The notes beneath the pieces were generated by a model that saw nothing but the letters and a program-made list of their open reading frames with translations, made no database searches and was not told where the DNA came from. This document shows positions 30,266 through 40,445 of a stretch of 64,000 nucleotides of DNA, piece after piece. How positions within the stretch are numbered: the first letter of the stretch is position 1; each line of letters opens with the position of its first letter. A program made the position numbers and the translations under genes. This stretch comes from Candidatus Limosilactobacillus merdigallinarum (GTDB lineage: Bacteria > Bacillota > Bacilli > Lactobacillales > Lactobacillaceae): positions 103,266 to 167,265 of the forward strand of contig DXFH01000002.1 in assembly GCA_019114515.1 (NCBI GenBank). The letters are read 5' to 3'.

Positions 30266-32695
30266 TTAGCGAATCTCTGCACCCAAGGTATCCTTCAAGT
30301 GGTCTTCTACCTTTGCAAATTCCTTATTAACCGTATCTTCTTTCAACGTACCGTTTTGGTCTTGGTAGGTTAAAGTGTAAGCCAATGACTTCTTGCCTGC
30401 CGGCAGATGACTGCCTTCATAAACATCAAAGAGGTGAATGTTTTGCAAGAAGGCGCCGCCCTTTTCCTGGATTGCATTAACCACATCACTGTTGGTGACG
30501 GTGCTGTCGACTAACAAAGCAATGTCACGGGTGATGGATGGGTACTTGCTGATTGCTTCATAATGCTTATCCCGCTGGTCGGCCTTAAGCAAAGCTTCCA
30601 AATTAAGTTCAAAGACGTATGTTTCCGGAATCTTGTATGACTGAGCTATTTGTGGGTGAACTTCCCCGATGAAGCCAACTGGTTGTCCATCCAGCAAAAT
30701 ATTAGCAGTCCGTCCAGGATGCATTTCTGGGCGCGAACTATCAGCAACATACTCAATCTTACCTGCAACGGCAAAGTTCTTGAAGTATTGTTCAACGATA
30801 CCCTTCAACTGGAAGAAGTCGATCATGTTGGCGGCCATGTGCCAGTTATCAGCGTACAGACTGCCAGTGACAGCCGCTGCCACGTGTTCTTCTTCCCGTG
30901 GCCGATCGCCACCAGCTGGGATGAAGACACGTCCTTGCTCGTACAAGGCAACGTTGTCAACATTACGTGCATGGTTATATGCAATGTCATTCAGAAGGCC
31001 GGAAACAATACTCATCCGCGTTGCCACATGGTCACTGCTCATTGGGTAAGAAAGTACCATCGGCTCAATATCCTGTGGGTTATCCATGAACTGCTTAGCC
31101 TTTGCAACCGTGGTTAAGGAGTAGCTAATGGCTTGATCTAGGCCTAATCCTTCCAGCACGTGACGACTAGCACGCAGACGCTTCTGACGGTCAGTCAAGC
31201 CGCCCAGCGTCCGTGTCATCACTGGCAGGGTAGAAGGAATATTGTCGTAGCCATAGAGACGGGCAATTTCTTCGTTTAAGTCCGCTGGAATGCTGATATC
31301 CCAACGACGAGCCGGAACAATGACCTTGAATTGATCATCATCAATTTTCTCAGTGGCAAAGTCCAGCCGCCGGAAAAGATCCAAGATATCGTCTAATGAC
31401 AAGGCGGTCCCCAACGTATGGTTGACCTTGGCAACTGACATTTTAATTGGCTTCTCTGGGTAATCAGTATCATTGCCAACCACAATGCCCTTGTCAACGG
31501 TACCGCCAGCCAGATCTTGCAACCAGTAAGCAGCTTCATTCAGCGCGGTTTCCACAGTTTCTGGGTTAATCCCCCGTTCAAACCGCATGGATGATTCACT
31601 GTGCAAGTCTAAGCGCCGGGCTTGTTTCCGGACCATAACCGGATCAAAAATAGCTGCTTCTAATGCAACCGTCTTTGTATGGTTGTCAACCATGGTGCTT
31701 TCGCCGCCCATCGTACCAGCTAAGGCCACCGCTTCATTACCAGCAGCAATCACAATATCGTTAGCATTCAATTCACGCTCTTCACCATCCAAGGTGGTCA
31801 GCTTTTCGCCATCTTGCGCATGCCGTACATTGATATCATGACTTGGTAGCTTATCATAGTCAAAACTGTGCAGTGGTTGACCATACTTCAGCAAGATGTA
31901 GTTGGTAATGTCAACGACGTTATTAACGGGGCGGACACCAGAATTCATCAGCTTAATTTTCATCCACAATGGACTATCAGCAACAGTCACATTTTCTACG
32001 ACCCGCATCTTGTAAACTGGGGCGATCTTTTGATCAGCAACCGTAGCGGTCAGCTTTTCGCTAGCTAAAGCACCTTTTTCTTCTGTTAAGGCATGCTGAC
32101 GAAAGTTCTTCGGCAAATCATAAATGGCAGACAGGTCATTGACGTTGCCGTAAATGCTCAGCATGTCACCACGGTTGGGCGTTACGTCGGTATCTACAAT
32201 CGTGTCATCCATGCCCACGTATGGCCATACCGGTTCGCCCACCTTGGCGTAGTCAGGCAGGATCCAAATACCTTCATCGTCGCTCTTTGGCGTCACACTG
32301 TTGCTTACGCCTAATTCTTGCAGTGCACACAGCATACCGTTGGATTCTTCGCCCCGCATCTTGCTACGCTTAATCTTTACGTTGTTGCCGATCCGGGCAC
32401 CATGTAAGGCAACAATTACCTTTTCCCCTGCGGCGACATTAGGAGCCCCACAAACGATTTGCAAAGTTTCGTCGTCACTAACCTGCACTTGGCAAACATG
32501 CAGGTGGTCAGAATTGGGATGTGGTACACATTCTTTTACATAACCAACAACCACCTTTTTCAGACCATCTTTTGGTGATGATACTTCGTTAATATCGACA
32601 GAGGTCCGTGCCAGCTTTTCTGCTAAAGCAGCTGGCTTAATGCCCTCCTTTGCCAGTGGCAGGTATTCATTTAACCATTGATATGATACTTTCAT
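30266..32695 (-). CDS. pheT: Phenylalanine-tRNA ligase beta subunit
   Basis: MKVSYQWLNEYLPL; tRBD HPNSDHLHVCQV; B5 and FDX domains. Confidence 0.97.
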   Translation of the reverse strand: MKVSYQWLNEYLPLAKEGIKPAALAEKLARTSVDINEVSSPKDGLKKVVVGYVKECVPHPNSDHLHVCQVQVSDDETLQIVCGAPNVAAGEKVIVALHGARIGNNVKIKRSKMRGEESNGMLCALQELGVSNSVTPKSDDEGIWILPDYAKVGEPVWPYVGMDDTIVDTDVTPNRGDMLSIYGNVNDLSAIYDLPKNFRQHALTEEKGALASEKLTATVADQKIAPVYKMRVVENVTVADSPLWMKIKLMNSGVRPVNNVVDITNYILLKYGQPLHSFDYDKLPSHDINVRHAQDGEKLTTLDGEERELNANDIVIAAGNEAVALAGTMGGESTMVDNHTKTVALEAAIFDPVMVRKQARRLDLHSESSMRFERGINPETVETALNEAAYWLQDLAGGTVDKGIVVGNDTDYPEKPIKMSVAKVNHTLGTALSLDDILDLFRRLDFATEKIDDDQFKVIVPARRWDISIPADLNEEIARLYGYDNIPSTLPVMTRTLGGLTDRQKRLRASRHVLEGLGLDQAISYSLTTVAKAKQFMDNPQDIEPMVLSYPMSSDHVATRMSIVSGLLNDIAYNHARNVDNVALYEQGRVFIPAGGDRPREEEHVAAAVTGSLYADNWHMAANMIDFFQLKGIVEQYFKNFAVAGKIEYVADSSRPEMHPGRTANILLDGQPVGFIGEVHPQIAQSYKIPETYVFELNLEALLKADQRDKHYEAISKYPSITRDIALLVDSTVTNSDVVNAIQEKGGAFLQNIHLFDVYEGSHLPAGKKSLAYTLTYQDQNGTLKEDTVNKEFAKVEDHLKDTLGAEIR

Positions 32696-32700
32696 GTGAC

Positions 32701-33747
32701 CTATCCTTTCTGATCAAATTGGTTCAGGAAACGGACATCATTGAGGTAGAAGTCCCGAATATCTTCGACCCCGTATTTGAGCATGGCAAACCGGTCAGGA
32801 CCCAGGCCAAATGCGAAACCGCCATATACGTCAGGATCAACGCCTGACATCTTCAGAACATTTGGATGCGTCATCCCTGCACCGAGGACTTCAATCCAGC
32901 CGGTGTACTTGCAGATTGGACAACCCTTACCCATACAGTTAAAGCAGGTGATATCAGCCTCAACCGATGGTTCCGTAAATGGGAAGTAGCTTGGCCGCAA
33001 CCGAACCTGCAGCTGGTCACCAAACAGTTTTTGGGCCACCAATTCCAGCGTTCCCTTCAAGTCAGCCATCGTAATGTGCTTACCGACAACCATCCCTTCG
33101 ATTTGGTGGAATTGGTGGCTGTGAGTAGCATCATCAGTATCCCGCCGGTAAACCTTACCTGGTGAAATCATCTTCAATGGGCCCTTGCTGAAATCATGCT
33201 TTTCCAGCATCCGCGCCTGCATCGGTGAAGTTTGAGTCCGCATCAAGATCGAAGGTGTGACATAGAAAGTATCCTGCATGTCCCGAGCAGGGTGATCCTT
33301 TGGCAGGTTCAGCTTTTCAAAGTTGTATTCTTCTTCTTCGACTTCATCACCAACGGCTACCTGATAACCCATATCAGTGAAGATGTCGACCACTTGATCG
33401 ATCACTTGCTGGATGACGTGTGGCTGACCTTGAGCTACGGATGCTCCTGGCAAGGTGACGTCGATCTTCTCAGACTGCAGCTTAGCTTCCATTAAGTCAG
33501 CTTCGATCTGCTCCTTCTTGTCATCCAGCCGCTTTTGCAATTCATTACGTACTTGGTTAGCAAACTTACCAACTTTGGGCCGTTCTTCGGCACTCAAATC
33601 CTTCATGCCACGCAAAACATTCGTAATCGGTCCTTTTTTACCCAATAAGCTGACCCGGATCTTATTGATCGCATCCAGATCATCAGTATGTTGGATATCG
33701 GCGAGCCCTTGATCACGAAGCTCTTCAAGTTTCTCTCTAATTCCCAT
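32701..33747 (-). CDS. pheS: Phenylalanine-tRNA ligase alpha subunit
   Basis: [29 protein letters not shown]-like ([15 protein letters not shown]), [30 protein letters not shown]. Confidence 0.97.
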   Translation of the reverse strand: MGIREKLEELRDQGLADIQHTDDLDAINKIRVSLLGKKGPITNVLRGMKDLSAEERPKVGKFANQVRNELQKRLDDKKEQIEADLMEAKLQSEKIDVTLPGASVAQGQPHVIQQVIDQVVDIFTDMGYQVAVGDEVEEEEYNFEKLNLPKDHPARDMQDTFYVTPSILMRTQTSPMQARMLEKHDFSKGPLKMISPGKVYRRDTDDATHSHQFHQIEGMVVGKHITMADLKGTLELVAQKLFGDQLQVRLRPSYFPFTEPSVEADITCFNCMGKGCPICKYTGWIEVLGAGMTHPNVLKMSGVDPDVYGGFAFGLGPDRFAMLKYGVEDIRDFYLNDVRFLNQFDQKG

Positions 33748-33767
33748 GGTTTTCCTCCTTTACAGGT

Positions 33768-34005
33768 GGCCATAAAAAAAGCCCCGTCCGAAAAAGGGAC
33801 GAGGTTCATTCGCGGTACCACCCTAGTTTATGACATGTGTCATACACTCGACGATTTGATAACGGCAATCAACCGGGATAATACCAGCTCAGGAAGTGAA
33901 ATTCGTTAGGCTTCCCAGAGGATGACTTTCAGTGAATCCATCATCCCTCCCTGACAGGTATTCCTAACTACTAGTTTCCGTCAAAGCGTTCTTTAATAAT
34001 TGGTT
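33768..34005 (-). promoter_or_regulatory. T-box leader (tRNA-Phe responsive) upstream of pheST
   Basis: minus strand AGGGTGGTACCGCG (33811-33824) antiterminator core followed by terminator CCTCGTCCCtttttcGGACGGGGCTTTTTTT; candidate TTC specifier in GAATTTCACTTCC. Confidence 0.93.
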
Positions 34006-34037
34006 TTATTATAACAATTTAAGCGACCGGGTCAACA

Positions 34038-34376
34038 TCACTTACACCATTTATCGCTCCAATTATGGACGGCAGCCATTACCGGAGCCAGTTCACGGCC
34101 CCGCTCAGTCAGTGAGTAATCAATTCGACTTTGACCTTCATAAGTGTTGCGTTGAATGATCTGGTCTTCTTCCAGCTCCTTCAAACGTTCGCAAAGAACC
34201 CGGTCACTACAAGCATCAATGTGGGAAGCCAGGTCTTTAAAGCGCTGCGTCGGTTCATTGAGTAATACCTCAATAATTAAGCCGTTCCACTTTTTTCCTA
34301 GAATTGAAAAAGTCTTGGAAAACCGTGGACAAAGGCTAAAGTCGTCCTCAGTATGTTTTTCTTTGACTTGATCCAT
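34038..34376 (-). CDS. HxlR family transcriptional regulator
   Basis: CPRFSKTFSILGKKWNGLIIEVLLNEPTQRFKDLASHI ... LCERLKELEEDQIIQRNTY. Confidence 0.9.
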   Translation of the reverse strand: MDQVKEKHTEDDFSLCPRFSKTFSILGKKWNGLIIEVLLNEPTQRFKDLASHIDACSDRVLCERLKELEEDQIIQRNTYEGQSRIDYSLTERGRELAPVMAAVHNWSDKWCK

Positions 34377-34397
34377 TCACAAAACCTCCCAAATTAA

Positions 34398-34907
34398 TTA
34401 CTTCAAGTTTAACTTTGTTGCTTCGCGTTCCAGCTTTTGACCAATCCGCTTCCGAAATGGTGAGAAGAACTCATTTTCAGCTTCGTAGTCATCGACTAAA
34501 GAGACAAGCAAACTCTCCATATACCGGGGCACAGCCAAAGTAGCACCAAACATATGCTTCAAAATGATATCTTTTTCCTTATCATTCAATTTGGTAATCT
34601 TCTCTGCATTGCGCAATGCTACCCGTGGGTGAATAAAAGCATGCGTGCCCAAATCGAACTTCGTCTTCCGCCAATCATAATAGAACAAGTCATGCAATAA
34701 TCCTGCCCGCGCGGTACTCTTGTAATCTAAATGCATGCGTTTAGTGATCCGGTAACTATCATATGAAACGGCGATCGAATGCTGCAAGCGATTGGAGTGG
34801 TGGTGTTGCGTAAACTCCGACAAGCGCTGCACTGCCGGCTGGTCCAACAAATCTTGCACGATCGCTACGTATTCAGGGTCGTGTTTCCATTCATCCTTCG
34901 TCCGCAT
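34398..34907 (-). CDS. HD domain-containing protein (putative phosphohydrolase)
   Basis: HHHSNRLQHSIAVSYDSYRI ... AGLLHDLFYYDW ... THAFIHPRVALRNAEKI. Confidence 0.85.
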   Translation of the reverse strand: MRTKDEWKHDPEYVAIVQDLLDQPAVQRLSEFTQHHHSNRLQHSIAVSYDSYRITKRMHLDYKSTARAGLLHDLFYYDWRKTKFDLGTHAFIHPRVALRNAEKITKLNDKEKDIILKHMFGATLAVPRYMESLLVSLVDDYEAENEFFSPFRKRIGQKLEREATKLNLK

Positions 34908-34995
34908 TTACATCACTGCCTCTTTCCTATTTTGATTTAATTTTACCGTATTCCAACGCAAAAAGGAATAATTTTGCTTGTTAATTGTAAGTGTT

Positions 34996-35778
34996 TTACA
35001 AACGATTTAACTGGAACATTAAAATCCCTGCCGACACGGCCACGTTCAATGATTCCGCTTGTCCCCGCATTGGAATATATAGGTTATCCGTGGTTTCTTG
35101 TAACAAGTCATGATCCATCCCATGGCCTTCGTTACCCATAATCAGGGCAAAATCAGCTCCTGGCTGAACGTCACGGAAGTTCTTGGCTTGCGGGTTCAAT
35201 TCCGAGCCATAGACTGGCAAACCAGCCTCTTTAAAATCAGCAATCCATTTCTTCAAATCGCCATCAACTAGTTGCAAATGAAACTGGCTGCCCTGCATTG
35301 ACCGCACGACTTTTGGATTGAAGAAATCAGCAGTCTGATAACTAGCCACTACTCCCCGAAAACCAGCAGCATCCGCTGTCCGAACCATCGTTCCTACGTT
35401 GCCAGGATCTTGAATCCGATCAAGGAAAAGCCATGCACCATGCAGCCGATCAGCTGGCAATTGGTGGGCATCAGGCAATTCAACAACTGCTGCAATTCCC
35501 TGGGGAGTTTCTGAATCGACAATGTCTTTCATGATCGCAGGGGTGACTTCGAAGACCTCGTCAAACAGTGCTACAATGTCTGCATGACGATCCAATTCAT
35601 CAGCAATCCCAATTAAAGTCAATAATTTCTGATTGCTATGGCTGGCTTCCATTACTAAATGCCAGCCGTCCAATAGGTAAGTGTGCGACTTTTTGCGACC
35701 CTTTTTGGTTTGTAATTTTTTCCAATCCTTAACTCGCTGGTTGTGGATGGAAGTAATCTTTTCTCTCATTCTGTTCAC
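34996..35778 (-). CDS. TrmH/SpoU family RNA 2'-O-methyltransferase
   Basis: DRIQDPGNVGTMVRTADAAGF, ALIMGNEGHGM, IPMRGQAESLNVAVSAGILMF. Confidence 0.94.
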   Translation of the reverse strand: MNRMREKITSIHNQRVKDWKKLQTKKGRKKSHTYLLDGWHLVMEASHSNQKLLTLIGIADELDRHADIVALFDEVFEVTPAIMKDIVDSETPQGIAAVVELPDAHQLPADRLHGAWLFLDRIQDPGNVGTMVRTADAAGFRGVVASYQTADFFNPKVVRSMQGSQFHLQLVDGDLKKWIADFKEAGLPVYGSELNPQAKNFRDVQPGADFALIMGNEGHGMDHDLLQETTDNLYIPMRGQAESLNVAVSAGILMFQLNRL

Positions 35779-35832
35779 CTCGTCGCGCTAATTATACCAT
35801 TGTCGATTCAATCCTAAGTGGAGGGTTTTAGT

Positions 35833-36114
35833 ATGATTAATTACCATATTCTGGTTTCCGGCGTCGTGCAAGGTGTCGGTTTTCGCTGGTCAACTTATCA
35901 ACTAGCTAAACAACTGGGATTAACTGGCTTCGTTAAAAATCTGCCTAATGGTCAGGTATATATTGAAGCCCAGGGCCCCAGCAAAAACATGCACCAACTT
36001 GTCCGTGCGCTTAAGGATGGGTCCATCGCCCCTTATGCGCGGATCGAACATTACGAAGTGACACCGGCCAATTTAAGTGACTATGCGAACTTTTCAATCA
36101 GTACTGATTGGTAG
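35833..36114 (+). CDS. acyP: Acylphosphatase
   Basis: VSGVVQGVGFRWSTYQLAKQLGLTGFVKNLPNGQVYIEAQG. Confidence 0.95.
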   Translation: MINYHILVSGVVQGVGFRWSTYQLAKQLGLTGFVKNLPNGQVYIEAQGPSKNMHQLVRALKDGSIAPYARIEHYEVTPANLSDYANFSISTDW

Positions 36115-36186
36115 AGTTACTAGCATTTCAGACTGTTTTAGAGTATTATTTAACAGATACTTTTGAAAAAAGGATGAATTAAAACA

Positions 36187-37167
36187 ATGAATAAAAAAAG
36201 AGGACTAACTCTCGCTAGCTTAGGCCTAGCTGCCGCTATTTTAAGTGGGTGTTCATCCAAGCAAGCCATGATGAGTACAAAAGCGCCTACTCATGGGATC
36301 TATGGCTGGATTAATACCTACCTTGGTATTCCAATGCAGCACTTAATGGAATGGCTAGCTAGCCACTTAGGAAATAACTACGGATGGGCAATCATTGCGA
36401 TCGTAGTCATTGTGCGACTGATCTTACTCCCAGTAATGATGAGTCAGATGAAAAAGTCGACTATGATGCAAGAAAAGATGGCAATGGTGCAACCACAGAT
36501 TCGCTCACTGCAAGCGCAATTAAAGCAGGCGAAAACACCCGAAGAACAAGCGGAAGTCAACCGCTCCATGATGCGTCTGTACCGTGACAATAACATCAGC
36601 ATGACCGGCGGTATCGGCTGCTTTCCACTACTGATTCAATTGCCAATCTTCACCGGCCTGTACGATGCCATTCGCTACTCACCGGATCTTTTCAATGCAC
36701 AGTTCATGGGCATCCACTTAGGGCAACCAAGCATCGTCTTGGCCATCCTGTCATTTGTTGCTTACTTAGCACAAAGCTGGCTGTCCTTAGTGGGACTACC
36801 TGATAGTCAGAAGAAACAAATGCGGGCCATGATGATCTTTAGTCCGCTGATGATCTTCTTCATCTGTATGTCATCTTCGGCTGGTTTAGGACTGTACTTC
36901 TTCATTGGTGGGATCTTTGCTATCCTGCAAACTTGGCTAATCAATGCTTATCGGCCACGTCTGAAGAAACAGATCCAAGAAGAAGCAAAGCAACACCCAG
37001 TTAAGCCAGTAACGATTGCTAAACCAAAGCAAACAACGGCACAAGATAATTATTCCGCAAATGTTGCCCAGCTTAAGGGGAATGTTAATCATCAGAAGCG
37101 TAATCAAGGCAACCAGCGCAATGCCGGGAAACAACGAAATGCTGGTAAGCAGCATCACCATCCATAA
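36187..37167 (+). CDS. yidC: Membrane protein insertase YidC (lipoprotein type)
   Basis: Lipobox LSGCSS; YGWAIIAIVVIVRLILLPVMMSQMKKSTMMQEKMAMVQPQI; FPLLIQLPIFTGLYDAIRYSP. Confidence 0.96.
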   Translation: MNKKRGLTLASLGLAAAILSGCSSKQAMMSTKAPTHGIYGWINTYLGIPMQHLMEWLASHLGNNYGWAIIAIVVIVRLILLPVMMSQMKKSTMMQEKMAMVQPQIRSLQAQLKQAKTPEEQAEVNRSMMRLYRDNNISMTGGIGCFPLLIQLPIFTGLYDAIRYSPDLFNAQFMGIHLGQPSIVLAILSFVAYLAQSWLSLVGLPDSQKKQMRAMMIFSPLMIFFICMSSSAGLGLYFFIGGIFAILQTWLINAYRPRLKKQIQEEAKQHPVKPVTIAKPKQTTAQDNYSANVAQLKGNVNHQKRNQGNQRNAGKQRNAGKQHHHP

Positions 37168-37181
37168 CAACACTAATTAAT

Positions 37182-37222
37182 AAAATCGCCAGTATTTCCG
37201 ATCCGGATGCTGGCGATTTTTG
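37182..37222 (+). terminator. Intrinsic terminator downstream of yidC
   Basis: AAAATCGCCAGtatttccgatccggatgCTGGCGATTTTT. Confidence 0.85.
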
Positions 37223-37263
37223 TATAATGAAAGCACTAATTATTTTTGCGGAGGCAAACAAGT

Positions 37264-37674
37264 ATGATTCGTCCGATTCAACACGACCCTATGTTTCTGA
37301 GTCAAAAAAGTGAGCCAGCAACTAAAGCTGACTTACAAGTAGGTCGTGACCTGTTAGATACCTTTCAAGATCATCGCAAGAATTGTATTGGGATGGCAGC
37401 CAATATGATCGGCCAGCTGAAAGATATTATTGTAATTGACTATATCCCACAGCCTTTATTGATATTTAACCCCCAAATCGTGCAACAAGCCTCCCCATAC
37501 CAAACTAGTGAGGGCTGCTTGAGTTTAAAAGGACAGCGCCCCACTACCCGTTTTCATAAAATAACTGTGAAGTTCGATGATCAAGAATTCAAGCCACAGC
37601 GGCTAACACTTACCGACCTTTACGCTGAGATTGTTCAACACGAAATTGACCACTGTAATGGCGTATTGATCTAG
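37264..37674 (+). CDS. Divergent peptide deformylase-like protein
   Basis: EGCLS and QHEIDH (HExxH) metal-binding motifs present; motif 1 is IGMAANMIG instead of GxGxAAxQ. Confidence 0.82.
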   Translation: MIRPIQHDPMFLSQKSEPATKADLQVGRDLLDTFQDHRKNCIGMAANMIGQLKDIIVIDYIPQPLLIFNPQIVQQASPYQTSEGCLSLKGQRPTTRFHKITVKFDDQEFKPQRLTLTDLYAEIVQHEIDHCNGVLI

Positions 37675-37710
37675 TTCAAAGTGACCACCAAATCAGCGAG
37701 GCAAAATTAA

Positions 37711-37862
37711 GGGAGTGTGACAGAAGTCGTTTACGACTTCGTCTTCACACCCCCGCGAGCACAAATAGAGGTCCAGAGTTCGGCTTTTGCCGGACTTTGG
37801 ACCTCATTTGTGTACCGCGTTGTACGCTTTTAATCTATGTAGATGGACTTATGTCACAGCCC
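37711..37862. repeat. MITE-like nested palindromic element (~152 bp)
   Basis: Near-identical terminal inverted repeats GGGAGTGTGACAGAAGT / ACTTATGTCACAGCCC enclosing hairpins GAAGTCG-TTTA-CGACTTC (37723-37740) and CACAAATagaGGTCCAgAGTtCGGC-TTTT-GCCGgACTtTGGACCtcATTTGTG (37760-37812). Confidence 0.6.
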
Positions 37863-37866
37863 TATT

Positions 37867-39357
37867 CTATTCATTCTTCTGATTTACGTCTTTAGCAATC
37901 GGGATCGTGATCCGAAAGACTGATCCGGATACTACCTGACTCTCGACGGTAATCGTACCGTGGTAACTTTCTACGAGACGTTTAGCAATGGACAGGCCTA
38001 AGCCGTTGCCGCCACTTTTCCGACTCCGCGCCTTATCCACTCGGTAGAAGCGATCAAAGACCCGGTCCAGTTGATCAGGAGAAATCCCCTCACCAAAGTC
38101 TTGGACCCCAATTTCAGCTGAATCGAAATTCCGCGAAAGGGAAAGGTGGATTTCCTTGCGGTTAGTTGAGTATTTGACGGCGTTATCACACAAGATAACT
38201 AAAATCTGCTCTAAGTGGTCGCGATAGATTTTAATGTCAATATCTTTACGCAAGTCATCATCCAATATAAAGACAAAGTCAGGATGAATCATCTTGAAAT
38301 TATCAAAGACCTGCTTAACTACCTCGCGGACATTGGTAGTCGCATCATGGTAATTCAAATTAGCTTGTTCGGCACGCGACAAATCAAGCATCTCTTTGAC
38401 TAGGTTATTCATCCGGTGCGTTTCTGCCAAAGAGGCTTTAATCGACTCATTAAGGATCTTGGGATCATCTTTACCCCACCGATCCAACATTTCCATATGT
38501 CCTTGGATAATGGCTACTGGCGTCCGCAATTCATGCGAAACATCACCCACAAATTGCGACTGGGCATCAATATAACGCTGCGTCTGATCCAGCATCTCAT
38601 TAAACAGGTGCGACATTTCGCTTAACTCATCGTTGCGGTCAGTTTCTGGCACCCGCACATCCGTGGTCGGATCCTGCGTAACGATGGCCATGGCTGACTG
38701 CAGGTCGTTGATGGGCCGTAATAAGAACCATGACAAGAAGTAACCAATTAAGCCGCTGAAGACAAAGACTACACACAGTGCCATCAACATGACTAACATG
38801 AGCCGATGATAAAGGTCATGGTAATTATTTAACTGGTTTTCTACTTGGAGGTAGCCAATGCGGTGACCATGGCTGTTATCAACCGGCATTCGTCCGAACA
38901 TCACACGGTGTTTTGGTCCCCGCACCAAGCTGATGCTAGAGCGTTGCGGGTTCACAAATGGACGCAAAGGTTTGTCAGTAGCGAAAATCAATTTACCCTT
39001 CCGGTCATACACGAAGAAATTGAGTCGCGAATTGCTTAATCCTTGCAGTAATGGCCGGTGATATACCGAGGTACTGTATTTGTGCTCTGGTTTAGCGAAA
39101 GCCTCTTTTGCTAATGCCTGGTGAACGTTGTCCTTGGTGAGTGGTGCATCAATGTCCTTAAGCCGCTGACTGATAACAGTCATTTCATGATCCATCGTCG
39201 ACTGTTCTTGATTGAGCAGATCATGGGTAAAAAAGCTAAAAATAGCTACGATCACCACGATGGAAACCAACAAGGTGCCAATAGCAGTCCCCAAAGCCCA
39301 CTTGAGCTTCAACGACATGAAACGCTTGGTTGGTTTTTTCGTTGTTGTTTCTGGCAT
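37867..39357 (-). CDS. Two-component system sensor histidine kinase (ArlS/HAMP-type)
   Basis: Two TM segments, HAMP, FVGDVSHELRTPVAIIQGHMEML H-box, NAVKYS N-box, FDRFYRVDKARSRKSGGNGLGLSIAKRLV. Confidence 0.93.
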   Translation of the reverse strand: MPETTTKKPTKRFMSLKLKWALGTAIGTLLVSIVVIVAIFSFFTHDLLNQEQSTMDHEMTVISQRLKDIDAPLTKDNVHQALAKEAFAKPEHKYSTSVYHRPLLQGLSNSRLNFFVYDRKGKLIFATDKPLRPFVNPQRSSISLVRGPKHRVMFGRMPVDNSHGHRIGYLQVENQLNNYHDLYHRLMLVMLMALCVVFVFSGLIGYFLSWFLLRPINDLQSAMAIVTQDPTTDVRVPETDRNDELSEMSHLFNEMLDQTQRYIDAQSQFVGDVSHELRTPVAIIQGHMEMLDRWGKDDPKILNESIKASLAETHRMNNLVKEMLDLSRAEQANLNYHDATTNVREVVKQVFDNFKMIHPDFVFILDDDLRKDIDIKIYRDHLEQILVILCDNAVKYSTNRKEIHLSLSRNFDSAEIGVQDFGEGISPDQLDRVFDRFYRVDKARSRKSGGNGLGLSIAKRLVESYHGTITVESQVVSGSVFRITIPIAKDVNQKNE

Positions 39358-39382
39358 AAGGAACCCTTCTATTTATTAAAGC

Positions 39383-40069
39383 TTAGGAACGAATAACGTA
39401 GCCGGTCCCACGAACGGTTTGAATATAGCTCTTTTCGCCGGGACGGTCGATCTTATTACGTAAGTAACGAATATAAACATCGACCACGTTAGTTTCGACT
39501 TTCGAATCATAACCCCATACTTTGCTCAAAAGGTCCTTACGTGACATAACCACATTAATATTCTCCATCAAAATGAGAAGTAATTCATATTCACGCTTGG
39601 TCAGGTTAATTGTTTCATCACCACGACGTACTACCCGATTTTCTTTTTCGATCGTCAGGTCTTCGTAAGTTACCGTAGTTTGGTGGGTCGTATTGTTGCC
39701 ATCCTCAATATTAATTCGCCGCAACAATGCACGAACTCGTGCTAACAATTCTTCAATGGCAAATGGCTTAACGATGTAATCATCTGCCCCATGATCCAGT
39801 CCCGATACCCGATCGATGACTGAATCACGCGCGGTCATGATAATAATCGGCGTATCCTTTACTTCACGAACTCGTCGAGCAACTTCAATCCCATTCAATT
39901 CCGGAAGCATAAGGTCCAGCAGAATCACATCAAAGTCTTGGTTCAATGCTGCTTCTAAGCCAGCGCGACCATCTAATTCTACATCCGTTTCATATCCCTC
40001 GTGTTTCAATTCGAGCTCCACAAAACGGGCCAGGTTCTCTTCATCTTCAATAACCAAAATCCGACTCAT
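39383..40069 (-). CDS. OmpR/ArlR family response regulator
   Basis: [35 protein letters not shown], w[18 protein letters not shown] ... GYVIRS. Confidence 0.94.
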   Translation of the reverse strand: MSRILVIEDEENLARFVELELKHEGYETDVELDGRAGLEAALNQDFDVILLDLMLPELNGIEVARRVREVKDTPIIIMTARDSVIDRVSGLDHGADDYIVKPFAIEELLARVRALLRRINIEDGNNTTHQTTVTYEDLTIEKENRVVRRGDETINLTKREYELLLILMENINVVMSRKDLLSKVWGYDSKVETNVVDVYIRYLRNKIDRPGEKSYIQTVRGTGYVIRS

Positions 40070-40155
40070 TTGCGTTCACCTTTCAATTTTAACAATATTA
40101 GTAAATCATTCCTAGTTTATCATAAAAATTTCATTGAGAACTGATGAAAAAATAA

Positions 40156-40201
40156 AAAAACTTTCCCAGGTCCGGCGCCTAGAGGAAAGCTTTTTTAAAA
40201 A
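40156..40201 (-). terminator. Intrinsic terminator downstream of rpmF
   Basis: minus strand AAAAAGCTTTCCtctaggcgccggacctGGGAAAGTTTTTTT. Confidence 0.75.
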
Positions 40202-40211
40202 ATGTGATAAA

Positions 40212-40394
40212 TTAGTTGTTGCTCTTGGCAATAACTTCCTTACCATCGTAGTAACCACAGTTTGGGCAAACCATGTGTGACTTACGAAGTTCACCACAGT
40301 TTGGACATGGTGCTAAGCCAGGAACAGCCAACTTAATGTGTCCCCGACGGTTACGCTTACGAGTCTTTGATGTCTTCCGTGCTGGTACAGCCAT
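40212..40394 (-). CDS. rpmF: 50S ribosomal protein L32
   Basis: [55 protein letters not shown]. Confidence 0.97.
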   Translation of the reverse strand: MAVPARKTSKTRKRNRRGHIKLAVPGLAPCPNCGELRKSHMVCPNCGYYDGKEVIAKSNN

Positions 40395-40445
40395 GTTTGA
40401 CACCTCCTTAAAATAAATTATCCACTAGTGGCTTTTAACCGTTCG

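Noticed and set aside
29876-30373. 165-aa plus-strand ORF
   Set aside because: Antisense to udk and the pheT end, composition typical of a shadow ORF, no RBS or recognisable domain.
30650-31117. Two overlapping long plus-strand ORFs (155 and 126 aa)
   Set aside because: Both are antisense to pheT, which is certain from conserved domains; treated as spurious.
33768-34005. Large structured region upstream of pheS considered as a novel RNA
   Set aside because: It is a canonical T-box leader, so not novel.
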